Source: Pseudoalteromonas piscicida (GTDB taxonomy: Bacteria > Pseudomonadota > Gammaproteobacteria > Enterobacterales > Alteromonadaceae). From it: 64,000 nt of DNA. The position numbers and the translations under genes were made by a program. The notes beneath the pieces are model-generated. The model was given only the letters and a program-made list of their open reading frames with translations, made no database searches and had not been told where the DNA came from. Below, piece after piece: positions 47,290-57,322 of the stretch; the first letter of the stretch is position 1; each line of letters starts with the position of its first letter. The stretch is taken from positions 3,556,501-3,620,500 of the forward strand of contig NZ_CP021646.1 of NCBI RefSeq assembly GCF_002208135.1, in the 5' to 3' direction.

Positions 47290-48015
47290 ATGGCACCGGC
47301 ACCTAAATATGATAAAGAAACCCAGCAACGTATGATTTTAAACGCTGCGGAACAATGCATTAATGAGTCTTCAGTCACTGACTTTACAATGGCAAAAGTC
47401 TCTTTGCTTGCAGGATTGTCTATGGGCTCAATCTATAAATTTGTGCAGACTAAAGAAGACTTAGTAATGGCGCTGGCCTATGAGTCTTTTACCCATACAT
47501 CCAATGTTTTTAAGCAAGTGTTGTCGTTACCACTTAGCACGCCAGAACGCATGCTCGCGGTGTGTCTTATTTCGCCACAAAAGCTAAAACGCTTCTCTTT
47601 TGATTATGAATTACAGTCCTACTCTACCAATGAGGCGGTAATAAAAAGGGCTTCTGAGTTTTGGACCAATAAAATTATCGAATCCTGTGGTGGCTGTGAA
47701 AACGTGTTTAAACAAGCGCTAATTGATGGCATTGAAGCGGGTGAGTTGCAAGCCGCACCCAATCTCCATGAGATGATAGAAGAGATCATTATTACGGGCT
47801 GGGCGCTCACTGTCGGTTATGAACAAGTACAACGCCTACAACAAACCAAGCAAATTGTTGAAGGTACTGCGTCGTTGCTCGCACCACTTGAGCTTAATGA
47901 TCCTGTTATTCGCAGTACTGTGCGGCTGTTAAACAGTTATCCATGGCAACAGCCTATCACCCAAGACTCTCTGGTACGCATAGAGAAAGAATTGCAAGCG
48001 CTCGAGCTTCGTTAA
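47290..48015 (+). CDS. TetR family repressor of an RND efflux operon
   Basis: 241 residues. The N-terminal helix-turn-helix is TMAKVSLLAGLSMGSIYKFV (20 residues) and resembles AcrR-type regulators; the C-terminal part is a helical ligand-binding domain. A CTAAGGAAAAACG site precedes the ATG. It is the first gene of an operon with the adaptor (15-base gap) and the permease, behind a perfect palindrome. Autoregulation with de-repression by a pump substrate is the likely scheme. Confidence 0.92.
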   Translation: MAPAPKYDKETQQRMILNAAEQCINESSVTDFTMAKVSLLAGLSMGSIYKFVQTKEDLVMALAYESFTHTSNVFKQVLSLPLSTPERMLAVCLISPQKLKRFSFDYELQSYSTNEAVIKRASEFWTNKIIESCGGCENVFKQALIDGIEAGELQAAPNLHEMIEEIIITGWALTVGYEQVQRLQQTKQIVEGTASLLAPLELNDPVIRSTVRLLNSYPWQQPITQDSLVRIEKELQALELR

Positions 48016-48030
48016 CTTAAGGAAATCACA

Positions 48031-49131
48031 ATGAACATCAAACGTTGGCTTATGGCCGTTTTCATCATTCTCATCGTTATTATCAGCCTTGGTTTTGTGA
48101 AGTTTACACAAATCCAAGCAGCGATTGCCTTTGGGGAATCTTTTCCGGAACCTTCGGCTTCGGTCAAAAGCACATATGTATCAACCACTGAGCATACAAA
48201 ATCGGTTAAGGTTGTAGGTCAGCTCCATGCCAAGCGCACCGTCACCATTAGTAACGAGTATCCAGGCCTAATCACTTACGTTGGCTTTAAGCCTGGCGCG
48301 CAAGTCAAAGCGAATCAAGTATTATTGCGCCTAGATAGCAGTATCGATGAAGCTAACTTGCAGGCTGCTAAAGCGCGGGTAAAACTTGCCAAATCAACCT
48401 ATCAACGCGTTGCTAAGCTACTTGAACAAAAACGTATTAGCCCAGACGAAGTAGACAAAGCCGAAGCCGAGGTGGCAATTAATCAGGCAGACGTAAAACG
48501 ACTAACCACGTTAATTGAGAAAAAAACCATTCGTGCACCTTACCCAGGCCAAACGGGGTTAGAACAATATCAAGTTGGCCAATTACTTGATGCCAATAGC
48601 GAAATCACTTTCTTGGTTGGGTTAGACGACAGCATTTGGGTGGATTTCAAAATTCCACAAACCTTACCACAACCTAATATAGGCGAAGACGTTAGCGTGG
48701 CAATTTCTAATGCCAACGGCCAAGTACCTGCTCGCGTATCAGCCAAAATGCCAATGGTCGATATCGCATCGCGCCAACAAAGTTATCGAGCTGAGCTACA
48801 AAACGGCGATGGCACACTCAGCCACAATCAAATGGTGTTAGTCAACGTACCTACCGAGGTAGTAAGCGCCGCGGTAGTGCCAACCAATGCGATTACGCGC
48901 AATCACTTTGGCGAGTTTGTTTATGTACTTGAAAAGGACGACAGCCAAAATTGGCGAGCAAAACCGGTAAAAATCACATTAGGCGATAAGGTCAACGATA
49001 AGCAACTTGTTTTATCTGGCCTGCGCGGTGGTGAGTTTATTGCTGCTGAAGGCGCATTTAAGCTACAAGAAAACTTACTGGTTTATACCGATCAGGTTAC
49101 CGCTGTTGATGGCAATAACGGAGGCCAGTAA
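48031..49131 (+). CDS. RND efflux periplasmic adaptor (membrane fusion protein)
   Basis: 366 residues with one N-terminal hydrophobic anchor (WLMAVFIILIVIISLGFV) and no lipobox. Typical domains follow: lipoyl half-motifs (VKVVGQLHAKRTVTISNEYP; IRAPYPGQTGLEQYQVGQLL), an alpha hairpin between them, a beta-barrel and a membrane-proximal domain. It bridges the inner-membrane pump to an outer-membrane channel; no TolC-like gene is in this operon. Its stop overlaps the permease start by one base (TAATG). Confidence 0.94.
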   Translation: MNIKRWLMAVFIILIVIISLGFVKFTQIQAAIAFGESFPEPSASVKSTYVSTTEHTKSVKVVGQLHAKRTVTISNEYPGLITYVGFKPGAQVKANQVLLRLDSSIDEANLQAAKARVKLAKSTYQRVAKLLEQKRISPDEVDKAEAEVAINQADVKRLTTLIEKKTIRAPYPGQTGLEQYQVGQLLDANSEITFLVGLDDSIWVDFKIPQTLPQPNIGEDVSVAISNANGQVPARVSAKMPMVDIASRQQSYRAELQNGDGTLSHNQMVLVNVPTEVVSAAVVPTNAITRNHFGEFVYVLEKDDSQNWRAKPVKITLGDKVNDKQLVLSGLRGGEFIAAEGAFKLQENLLVYTDQVTAVDGNNGGQ

Positions 49132-52100
49132 TGAGCGCATTACACGAAAACAAGCCGTCTATCATGGATATTTTTGTTAACCGGCCGGTACTGGCGATCG
49201 TGGTGTCATTGCTTATTGTGCTAGCGGGTTTTAATGCCGCCCGAGATATATCGGTGCAGCAATATCCAAAAATAGAAAGTGCCTCACTGGTGATCAATAC
49301 TGTCTATACGGGCGCTGCGGCGGACGTTGTTAAAGGCTATGTTACCGAACCCATCGAGCGAGTGGCCTCTACTGTCCCGGGTGTCGACTATGTAGACTCG
49401 ATAACTACCTCGGGACTTAGCAAAGTCACCGCTTGGCTTGAGCTTAATCACAGTACCACCGACGCCTTGGCTGAGCTAACTACCCGATTAAACCAGATTA
49501 AGTTTGAGTTACCCAGCGGAGCGGAAGATCCAGCCATTCAAATCGTGCGTGCCGACAGCCCATATGCGGTATTCTATCTCGATGTGGAATCTCAGGGTCT
49601 GCCACGTAATAACGTGAGTGATTATTTGATCCGTAATGTTGTCCCTTCTATGTCTGATATTCCTGGTGTGCAAAAAGTGACACTGGAAGGTGGCCGCGAT
49701 CCCGCTATGCGAATTTGGCTTGATACCGAAAAACTCGCTATCTATGGCGTAAGTGCTAGCGATGTATTTGCCGCGCTACAAGCAAACAACACCATTGCCA
49801 CCTTAGGTTACAGTGAAAATAACAGGCAACGCATCGACCTGATGGCCAATACTTCGTTAAAAACGGTAGCCGATTTTAACAACCTAGTGGTAAAAGAAAT
49901 CGATGGCACGCAACTTAAGCTTGGTAACATCGCCACGGTAGAACTCGGTGAGGCCGAAGGCATGGTAACCGCACGTCTTGATGACCACGATACGGTATTC
50001 TTAGCGGTGTGGGCATTACCTGGCGCCAATGAAATCGATATTGGTGATGCGCTGTATAAAAAGATTGATGAGATAAATACCATCTTACCCGATGGCATGC
50101 ATCTAAGAATTGGCTACGATGGCACGCTTTATATGCGTGATTCCATAAAAGAAATCTTCACCACGCTTGGGGAAACCGTCCTACTCGTGGGCATTGTTGT
50201 ACTCGCGATGATGGGCTCGTTTAGAACCGCCATGGTGCCGCTGGTTACCATTCCTATCTCGATTTTAGGCGCAATCGCGGTGATCTCAGCAATGGGCTTT
50301 TCACTCAACTTACTGACCATTTTGGCTATCGTGCTTTCTGTTGGTTTGGTAGTAGATGATGCAATCGTGGTGGTTGAAAACGTTGCGCGTCATATGCGCG
50401 AAGGCAAACCCAGATTACAAGCCGCGCTTATCAGTTCACGTCAATTACTCGTCCCAATAATTGCCATGACGCTGACTCTTGCTGCGGTCTACGCGCCAAT
50501 CGGATTTTTAACAGGGTTAACAGGGTTCTTATTCAGAGAGTTCGCGTTCACCCTAGCCATTGCGGTATTAATTTCTGGACTGATTGCTATTACCTTATCG
50601 CCTATCATGAGTGCTTACGTTAACCCCGAAGGCGGTAAAGAAGGTAAATTAACGCAAAAGGTCAATGGCTATTTTGACCGATTACAAGCGTTCTACTTTC
50701 GTGCGCTCGATACCTTGTTTAAATGGCGTCCACAGGTCTTTTTTGTCGCTATCGTATTCTCTTTATTGTCGGTGCCGTTTTACCTGTTATCACAAAAAGA
50801 GCTTGCCCCTATCGAAGATCAAAGCAGTATCCAAGTCGTAGTGGAAGCACCACCTGAGTCTTCTCAAGCTTACACTTCAGCGAAAATGAATGACACAGCC
50901 GAGGTCATGAACGCCACTGAAGGCGCTGAGTTTACTTGGCAGATTATTACGGCGGCAGCAGGTTTTGGTGGTGTAGAGCTTGCACCATTTGATGAGCGAG
51001 AAAACTCAGTACACGACTTACTGTACGATCTATACGGCCGATTGGGCAGCGTGACTGGGCTAAGTTTATTTCCTATTCTACCGGCATCGCTTCCTACCGC
51101 TGGGCAGTTTGACGTCGAAGTGGTATTCCGTGCCAGTGACGATCCAACCGCGATGAAGCAGTACGCTGATGAGATTATTCAACGGGCAACCGCCAGTGGC
51201 AGCTTTATGTTCGTCAATACCGACCTAAAAATCGACTTGCCGCAAGCCGAGCTTGAAATCGACCGAGAGCTAGTTGCTGACTTAGGCCTCAGCTTATCGT
51301 CGGTAAACGAGCAACTTAGTATTTATATGTCGAATAATTTTGCCAACTACTTCAACAAAGAAGGTAAAGCCTACCGCGTCATTCCAATTGTGGGCAATGA
51401 CGAAAGATACAATCCTGAGAACATTCTCAATATGCAAGTAAGAACCGATGCTGGCGATCTTATTCCGATTTCAGCATTTGCTACCTTGCGCACCTTTACA
51501 AGCCCTAGAGTGCTTGGCTCATTCAATCAGCAAAACTCGTTTAGAATATTGGCAGGCACACTACCGCACATTACCAAAGAGCAAGCGCTCACACAGGTAG
51601 AAGAAATTGCGGCAGACGTCTTACCGAGCCATTACTCCATTGACTACGCAGGTGAATCAAGACAGCTAAGAAAAGAAGGTAACACCATGGTTGGCGTACT
51701 CCTGTTTGCCATGATAGTGGTATTTTTCTTACTGACTATCCAGTTCAACAGCTTTAGAGATCCGCTCGTAGTACTACTCGGCTGCGCACCGCTGGCACTC
51801 GCAGGTGCATTGATGCTACCGTTTTTATCACTCACGACAGTCAACATCTACAGCCAAATCGGCCTAATCACGCTCATCGGTTTAATAGCCAAAAATGGCA
51901 TTTTGATTGTTGAATTTGCGAACCATTTACAGCTTGAAGGTAAATCGAAATTTGAGGCGGTAAAAGGGGCTGCGGCCACACGTCTAAGACCCATCCTAAT
52001 GACTACAGGTGCAACCGTGCTTGGTCACTTCCCGTTGGTATTGGTAACCGGCGCAGGCGCAGAAGCGCGCAATAGCATAGGTATTATCTTAGTCGCAGGC

Positions 52101-52238
52101 ATGCTCATCGGTACTTTCTTCACTTTGATTGTCTTACCGCTACTTTATGAAAAGCTAGCCAGCGATCACCGTGGCGAAGCCGAAACCATTGAAACCGACC
52201 CAGAAGCGCAGTTGGTAGGCAAAGTCAGTATGACGTGA
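49131..52238 (+). CDS. RND efflux permease (AcrB/MexF type)
   Basis: 1035 residues, complete, twelve expected transmembrane helices with two large periplasmic loops. MDIFVNRPVLAIVVSLLIVL (20 residues) at the N-terminus, VGLVVDDAIVVVENVARHM in helix 4, which carries the proton-relay Asp pair, and IGLIAKNGILIVEFANHLQ near the end are family marks. It should export drugs, dyes or metabolites by proton antiport together with the adaptor. The substrate cannot be inferred. A strong terminator follows. Confidence 0.96.
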   Translation: MSALHENKPSIMDIFVNRPVLAIVVSLLIVLAGFNAARDISVQQYPKIESASLVINTVYTGAAADVVKGYVTEPIERVASTVPGVDYVDSITTSGLSKVTAWLELNHSTTDALAELTTRLNQIKFELPSGAEDPAIQIVRADSPYAVFYLDVESQGLPRNNVSDYLIRNVVPSMSDIPGVQKVTLEGGRDPAMRIWLDTEKLAIYGVSASDVFAALQANNTIATLGYSENNRQRIDLMANTSLKTVADFNNLVVKEIDGTQLKLGNIATVELGEAEGMVTARLDDHDTVFLAVWALPGANEIDIGDALYKKIDEINTILPDGMHLRIGYDGTLYMRDSIKEIFTTLGETVLLVGIVVLAMMGSFRTAMVPLVTIPISILGAIAVISAMGFSLNLLTILAIVLSVGLVVDDAIVVVENVARHMREGKPRLQAALISSRQLLVPIIAMTLTLAAVYAPIGFLTGLTGFLFREFAFTLAIAVLISGLIAITLSPIMSAYVNPEGGKEGKLTQKVNGYFDRLQAFYFRALDTLFKWRPQVFFVAIVFSLLSVPFYLLSQKELAPIEDQSSIQVVVEAPPESSQAYTSAKMNDTAEVMNATEGAEFTWQIITAAAGFGGVELAPFDERENSVHDLLYDLYGRLGSVTGLSLFPILPASLPTAGQFDVEVVFRASDDPTAMKQYADEIIQRATASGSFMFVNTDLKIDLPQAELEIDRELVADLGLSLSSVNEQLSIYMSNNFANYFNKEGKAYRVIPIVGNDERYNPENILNMQVRTDAGDLIPISAFATLRTFTSPRVLGSFNQQNSFRILAGTLPHITKEQALTQVEEIAADVLPSHYSIDYAGESRQLRKEGNTMVGVLLFAMIVVFFLLTIQFNSFRDPLVVLLGCAPLALAGALMLPFLSLTTVNIYSQIGLITLIGLIAKNGILIVEFANHLQLEGKSKFEAVKGAAATRLRPILMTTGATVLGHFPLVLVTGAGAEARNSIGIILVAGMLIGTFFTLIVLPLLYEKLASDHRGEAETIETDPEAQLVGKVSMT

Positions 52239-52254
52239 TAACTGGCTAACAACC

Positions 52255-52289
52255 AAAAGGACACTAAGTGCCATACTTAGTGTCCTTTT
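52255..52289. terminator. Terminator of the RND operon
   Basis: A perfect 15-bp stem (AAAAGGACACTAAGT / ACTTAGTGTCCTTTT) with a 5-nt loop; T-rich on both strands and between convergent genes. Confidence 0.9.
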
Positions 52290-52334
52290 AATTGGTTCAG
52301 ATCAGGATTTAGGGCTACTTTGTCTTCGGTTTAA

Positions 52335-53534
52335 TTATAAGAAATCGCTAACAAGCCTGTCCGCATGCCCAACCGGAGCTCCAAGCATACTGAAAGTTAT
52401 AGCCCCGAGCCATCCGGTGACATCGGTAACTTCGCCGATAAAGTACAGGCCTTTTTGTTTTTTAGCTTCGAAGGTTTTTGAGCTTAGTTCGTCGGTATCT
52501 ACACCACCTAACGTAACCTCTGCGGTGCGGTAACCCTCTGTTCCATTTGGTTTTATTTTCCAGCTAGTGAGGGTTTCGGTGAGTTTTTCAATCTCAGTGT
52601 GGCTGAGTTGGTTGGCATTTTTATCTGGGATGCTGCCGTCGCTGATTAAAGCTTCAATAAAGCGCTTTGGTAAGATGGTCGAAAGCAGGTTCTTCAGGCT
52701 CTTTTGCCCTTGCTCACTGCGCCACTCATGAAGTTGTGCTTGCACATCTAAGTCTGGTAGTAAGTTAATATTAACAAACTCACCGGCTTTCCAAAATGAG
52801 CTGATCTGCAACACTGCAGGGCCAGATAAGCCTCTGTGAGTAAAGAGAATATTTTCTCTAAATTGGATATCGCTTTCGCTGGTCACTAGACTATCTACGC
52901 TAATACCAGACAAACCATCAAAGCGTGCTTTGTCGTGATCATGGAGTGTAAATGGCACAAGCGCTGCCGTGGTTGGTAATACCGTTAAGCCGAATTGCTC
53001 CGCTATTTTGTAGCCGATTGGCGTCGCACCAAGTTTTGGCATGGTTAAGCCACCAGCGGCGATCACCACTGACTCGCAGTTGAAGGTTTGAGTTGTGGTT
53101 TTGACTAAGTAGCGACCATCGGTTTGATGCTCAACCGCTAATACTTCTTGACGTAAATGGAGTGACACGCCCGCCCAGTCACACTCGGTAAGAAGAATAT
53201 CGACAATGTCTTGCGCACTATTGTCGCAAAACAACTGCCCAAGCGTTTTATGGTGGTATGCAAGGCCATGGCGGTCTACCAGTTCAATAAAGTCATGTTG
53301 GGTATAGCGGCTCAAGCACGACTTTACAAAGTGTGGGTTTTTACATAGATAGTTAGCAGGTGAAGCATTTTCATTGGTAAAGTTACAGCGGCCACCGCCA
53401 CTGATCAAAATTTTACGACCAGGTTTTTTCCCCATATCAACCACTGCAACTTGTCGCCCTCGGTATCCTGCCTGTGCAGCACACATCAATCCTGCAGCAC
53501 CTGCGCCGATAACGACTACCTCTATTTGTTGCAT
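52335..53534 (-). CDS. BaiN/YhiN-family flavoprotein oxidoreductase
   Basis: 399 residues from the ATG at 53534; a TTG four codons earlier is possible. The N-terminal FAD motif is GAGAAGLMCAAQAG, followed by KPGRKILISGGGRCNFTN, the hallmark of the HI0933/YhiN family, and the C-terminal GGVDTDELSSKT with GEVTDVTGWLGA. The physiological substrate of the bacterial family is mostly unknown; BaiN in gut clostridia acts on bile acids. In E. coli yhiN lies near rsmJ, prlC and gor, which also appear downstream here. Confidence 0.9.
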   Translation of the reverse strand: MQQIEVVVIGAGAAGLMCAAQAGYRGRQVAVVDMGKKPGRKILISGGGRCNFTNENASPANYLCKNPHFVKSCLSRYTQHDFIELVDRHGLAYHHKTLGQLFCDNSAQDIVDILLTECDWAGVSLHLRQEVLAVEHQTDGRYLVKTTTQTFNCESVVIAAGGLTMPKLGATPIGYKIAEQFGLTVLPTTAALVPFTLHDHDKARFDGLSGISVDSLVTSESDIQFRENILFTHRGLSGPAVLQISSFWKAGEFVNINLLPDLDVQAQLHEWRSEQGQKSLKNLLSTILPKRFIEALISDGSIPDKNANQLSHTEIEKLTETLTSWKIKPNGTEGYRTAEVTLGGVDTDELSSKTFEAKKQKGLYFIGEVTDVTGWLGAITFSMLGAPVGHADRLVSDFL

Positions 53535-53546
53535 AAACTCACTCAA

Positions 53547-54078
53547 CTCTTTATCTAAGATTTCTACACCAGTCGCTTTGCCAACAGTTTAGCTTTAAAC
53601 GACAAAATCGTGACCAAGCGAAAATTATACCTAGATTCTTCATCTAATCACAGCTGCAAATACCAGTAGCATTCAGCCTGCATTTTAAACACTTGTAAAC
53701 ATCATGTCAGAAATATTATTTTTCAAGCACCAAAAACCAACAATATACAACTAGAAAAAACATAAAAATCCACACTTTAGTACCAATACTGAGTCCACCC
53801 TAGTAGCCACAAATGCTTCACAAAGTTACAAACACTATTTTGTTTACAGTCATTTACAATGTAACTGAAATTTATTCGGATACTCACAAAAATGAAAAAT
53901 ATCAACTAAAAACAATACAGTAAGAATTTTATATAGCTATCTATCCGTCCACATATAACTAAAAAATTAGTGCAAATAACAAAACAGCGCTTTCTTTTTT
54001 TTAACTAGGAGTTTACTTTCACTGACCATCAGCTTTTTGTTAACAGCTGAACAACAAGTTAGAAACTAGGGAAACATT
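53547..54078. other. Long AT-rich region upstream of the S8 protease
   Basis: About 530 bases without a credible gene between the divergent flavoprotein and protease genes. It is markedly AT-rich. The last 15 bases hold the protease ribosome site (AGGGAAAC). It probably contains the promoter and a long 5' leader; I see no riboswitch or strong hairpin. Confidence 0.5.
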
Positions 54079-56229
54079 ATGACAATCAATAAAAACTTTA
54101 AGCGCGCAGCACTAAGCGTCGCGGTGAGTGCATTATTCACTGCAACAGCAGTTACAGCCGCACCAGCACAATCAATCGGCCAAGATGCAGCGCTTGCAGC
54201 AACGGCACAAAAACTATCATCACAAAGCACGCTTGGTACACAGTTCATCATCAAGTACAAAGATGCTAGTTCGCAAATGATGGGCCTTTCAGCTGCGGAT
54301 CTTGCTCCTGCTAAAATGCAACAACGTGCAGAAAGCTTTGTACAAGCCTTTAAGAGCAGTAAAGCGAGCGCTCGCGCTCAGTACGTACGCCCAATGGCAC
54401 TTAGCAATCACCACGTTATGCGTGCTGACAAAAAGCTTTCAGCAAAAGAAGCACAGGCGTTCATGAGCGAAGTGATGGCTTCTGGTAATGTTGAATACAT
54501 TGAAATTGACCAAATGCTAAAACCATTCGCAACGCCTAACGATCCTCGTTATAACGATCAATGGCATTACTACGAAGCTGCTGCTGGCATTAATGCCCCT
54601 GCTGCATGGGATAAAGCAACGGGTCAGGGCGTTGTTGTTGCCGTACTCGATACAGGTTATCGTCCGCACCTAGATTTGAATGCGAATATCTTACCTGGCT
54701 ATGACATGATCTCTAATACCTTTGTTGCTAACGATGGTGGCGCACGTGACAACGATGCTCGTGACCCTGGTGATGCAGTCACTCGCGGTGAATGTGGAAC
54801 TGACTCTTCAGGTCAACCTGTACCACGCGCAGATCAAAACTCAAGCTGGCATGGTACGCACGTAGCGGGAACAGTTGCCGCGGTAACAAATAATGGTGAA
54901 GGTGTAGCTGGTGTTGCTTACGACGCTAAAGTGGTACCTGTACGTGTTCTTGGTAAATGTGGTGGTTTAACTTCTGACATCGCTGACGGCATCATTTGGG
55001 CATCTGGCGGCTCTGTATCTGGTGTACCAGCAAATGCCAACCCAGCTGATGTTATCAACATGAGTTTAGGTGGTGGTGGAGCATGTAGCGCAACGACACA
55101 AAATGCTATCAACCAAGCGCGTAACAACGGTACGGTAATTGTTATTGCAGCAGGTAACGACAATGATAACTCAGCAAACTACAACCCAGGTAACTGTAAT
55201 GGCGTAGTAAACGTAGCATCTGTAGGTCGTGATGGTAGCCGTGCTTACTACTCAAACTATGGTGCAAACATCGACGTTGCAGCACCGGGTGGCGCTCAAA
55301 GTTTTGCTGATGATCCTGAAGGTATCTTGTCTACGCATAACTCAGGCTCTGGTGCACCTTCAAATGATAGCTACCATTACTCACAAGGTACGTCTATGGC
55401 GGCACCTCACGTTGCGGGTGTTGCTGCGCTAATCAAGCAAGCAAAACCATCTGCTACGCCTGACGAAGTAGAAACTATCTTGAAAAACACTACACGTAGC
55501 TTCGCTGGTAGCTGTTCAAACTGCGGTACGGGTGTTGTGGATGCAGCCGCTGCGGTAAATGAAGCTTTAGGCGATGTTGTCACACCACCTACAGGTAATA
55601 CGCTTGAAGATGGCGTAGCAAAAACAGGCTTAAGCGGTGCGGCTGGAAGCAATCAATTCTTCACTTTTGACGTACCTGCTGGAAAAACCAATGTAACCTT
55701 CACGATGAGCGGTGGAACAGGTGATGCTGACCTTTATGTAAAACTTGGCAGTCAACCAACTTCAGGCAGCTATGACTGTCGCCCATATGAAGGCGGTAAT
55801 GCCGAAGTTTGTAGCTTTGACGCACCTCAAGCTGGTACATACCATGTAATGATTAACGGCTATAAAGCTTATTCAGGCGTAAGTTTAGTTGCGGCAACTT
55901 CGGGTTCTAGCACCGGTGGTCCACAAGCAGGTGGCGGTACAATTGAAGATATTTCAGCTTCAAGCGGTCAGTGGGTTCACTACACAATCGAAGTACCTGA
56001 AGGTATGAGTGACTTCACCGTGAAAACATTTGGTGGCTCAGGTGACGCTGACTTATTCGTTAAGTTTGGCTCACAGCCAACAGCAAGCAGCTATGACTGT
56101 CGTCCATATGAAGGTGGTAACACCGAGACTTGTGTAATCACTAATCCGCAAGCGGGTACATGGCACCTAAGCATTAATGCTTACCGTACGTTCTCGGGTC
56201 TAACGTTAGACGCGCAGTACAAGCCATAA
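54079..56229 (+). CDS. Secreted S8 subtilisin-like serine protease with two PPC domains
   Basis: 716 residues. Order: signal peptide (to about residue 28), an inhibitor-like propeptide (to about 150), the S8 catalytic domain, and two C-terminal pre-peptidase domains near 515-610 and 625-714. Catalytic residues are Asp in VLDTGY (about 191), His in HGTHVAG (about 258) and Ser in GTSMAAPH (about 438), with the oxyanion Asn in AAGNDND. The two C-terminal repeats share SYDCRPYEGGN and GDADL(Y/F)VK. Such exported proteases are typical of marine Pseudoalteromonas and degrade proteins outside the cell; the C-terminal domains may be trimmed or aid secretion. ATG is preceded by AGGGAAACATT. Confidence 0.95.
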   Translation: MTINKNFKRAALSVAVSALFTATAVTAAPAQSIGQDAALAATAQKLSSQSTLGTQFIIKYKDASSQMMGLSAADLAPAKMQQRAESFVQAFKSSKASARAQYVRPMALSNHHVMRADKKLSAKEAQAFMSEVMASGNVEYIEIDQMLKPFATPNDPRYNDQWHYYEAAAGINAPAAWDKATGQGVVVAVLDTGYRPHLDLNANILPGYDMISNTFVANDGGARDNDARDPGDAVTRGECGTDSSGQPVPRADQNSSWHGTHVAGTVAAVTNNGEGVAGVAYDAKVVPVRVLGKCGGLTSDIADGIIWASGGSVSGVPANANPADVINMSLGGGGACSATTQNAINQARNNGTVIVIAAGNDNDNSANYNPGNCNGVVNVASVGRDGSRAYYSNYGANIDVAAPGGAQSFADDPEGILSTHNSGSGAPSNDSYHYSQGTSMAAPHVAGVAALIKQAKPSATPDEVETILKNTTRSFAGSCSNCGTGVVDAAAAVNEALGDVVTPPTGNTLEDGVAKTGLSGAAGSNQFFTFDVPAGKTNVTFTMSGGTGDADLYVKLGSQPTSGSYDCRPYEGGNAEVCSFDAPQAGTYHVMINGYKAYSGVSLVAATSGSSTGGPQAGGGTIEDISASSGQWVHYTIEVPEGMSDFTVKTFGGSGDADLFVKFGSQPTASSYDCRPYEGGNTETCVITNPQAGTWHLSINAYRTFSGLTLDAQYKP

Positions 56230-56271
56230 GCAAAATTTAGTAGGCTCTGATTGAGCCTTCTTTCCCCAACG

Positions 56272-56297
56272 AGAGGCCGCATTTGCGGCCTTTTTTA
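56272..56297 (+). terminator. Terminator of the S8 protease gene
   Basis: A GC-rich 7-bp stem (AGGCCGC / GCGGCCT) with loop ATTT, then a T-run. It is 44 bases past the stop and before REP array 3. Confidence 0.9.
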
Positions 56298-56316
56298 ATT
56301 GTTTTGTAGAGTGGTT

Positions 56317-57309
56317 TCAGCTTACAGTAGTCGAGATAAATCTCGACCTACAAAACTCGCTGGTGGGAGCGAGTTTACCTCGCGATCTTTTACCTGCTCG
56401 CCGCGTGAAGCGGCTCCGACGTTTTAGCTTATGCTGTCGAGATAAATCTCGACCTACGGCACTCGCTGGTGGGAACGAGTTTACCTCGCGATCTTTTACC
56501 TACTCGCCGCGTGAAGCGGCTCCGACGTTTCAGCTTACAGTAGTCGAGATAAATCTCGACCTACGGCACTCGCTGGTGGGAACGAGTTTACCTCGCGATC
56601 TTTTACCTGCTCGCCGCGTGAAGCGGCTCCGACGTTTTAGCTTATGCTGTCGAGATAAATCTCGACCTACGGCACTCGCTGGTGGGAACGAGTTTACCTC
56701 GCGATCTTTTACCTACTCGCCGCGTGAAGCGGCTCCGACGTTTCAGCTTACAGTAGTCGAGATAAATCTCGACCTACAAAACTCGCTGGTGGGTGCGAGT
56801 TTACCTCGCGATCTTTTACCTACTCGCCGCGTGAAGCGGCTCCGACGTTTTAGCTTATGCTGTCGAGATAAATCTCGACCTACGGCACTCGCTGGTGGGA
56901 ACGAGTTTACCTCGCGATCTTTTACCTACTCGCCGCGTGAAGCGGCTCCGACGTTTCAGCTTACAGTAGTCGAGATAAATCTCGACCTACGGCACTCGCT
57001 GGTGGGAACGAGTTTACCTCGCGATCTTTTACCTGCTCGCCGCGTGAAGCGGCTCCGACGCTTCAGCTTACAGTAGTCGAGATAAATCTCGACCTACAAC
57101 ACTCGCTGGTGGGCGCGAGTTTACCTCGCGATCTTTTACCTGCTCGCCGCGTGAAGCGGCTCCGACGTTTCAGCTTATGCTGTCGAGATAAATCTCGACC
57201 TACGGCACTCGCTGGTGGGAACGAGTTTACCTCGCGATCTTTTACCTGCTCGCCGCGTGAAGCGGCTCCGACGTTTTAGCTTATGCTGTCGAGATAAATC
57301 TCGACCTAC
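56317..57309. repeat. REP/BIME array 3, nine units of 106-107 bp
   Basis: Unit heads (GTGGGAGCGAG, mostly GTGGGAACGAG) start at 56363, 56469, 56576, 56682, 56789, 56895, 57002, 57109 and 57215. Each unit has three hairpins: the GCGAG/CTCGC REP (loop TTTAC), the GCCGC/GCGGC REP in reverse, and a third one (TGTCGAGATAAATCTCGAC), which on the minus strand has a GTAG head. The linkers alternate between TTTTAGCTTATGCTG and TTTCAGCTTACAGTAG for the first six units, giving a higher-order period of 213 bp. It lies between the convergent protease and chemotaxis genes and ends 14 bases from the latter's stop. Confidence 0.92.
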
Positions 57310-57322
57310 GCCACAATGCTGA

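Noticed and set aside
56363..57076. A 237-codon open frame encoding a repetitive Arg/Ser-rich protein
   Set aside because: It lies entirely within REP array 3, has no ribosome site, and its repeats follow from the DNA repeat period, which happens to be open.
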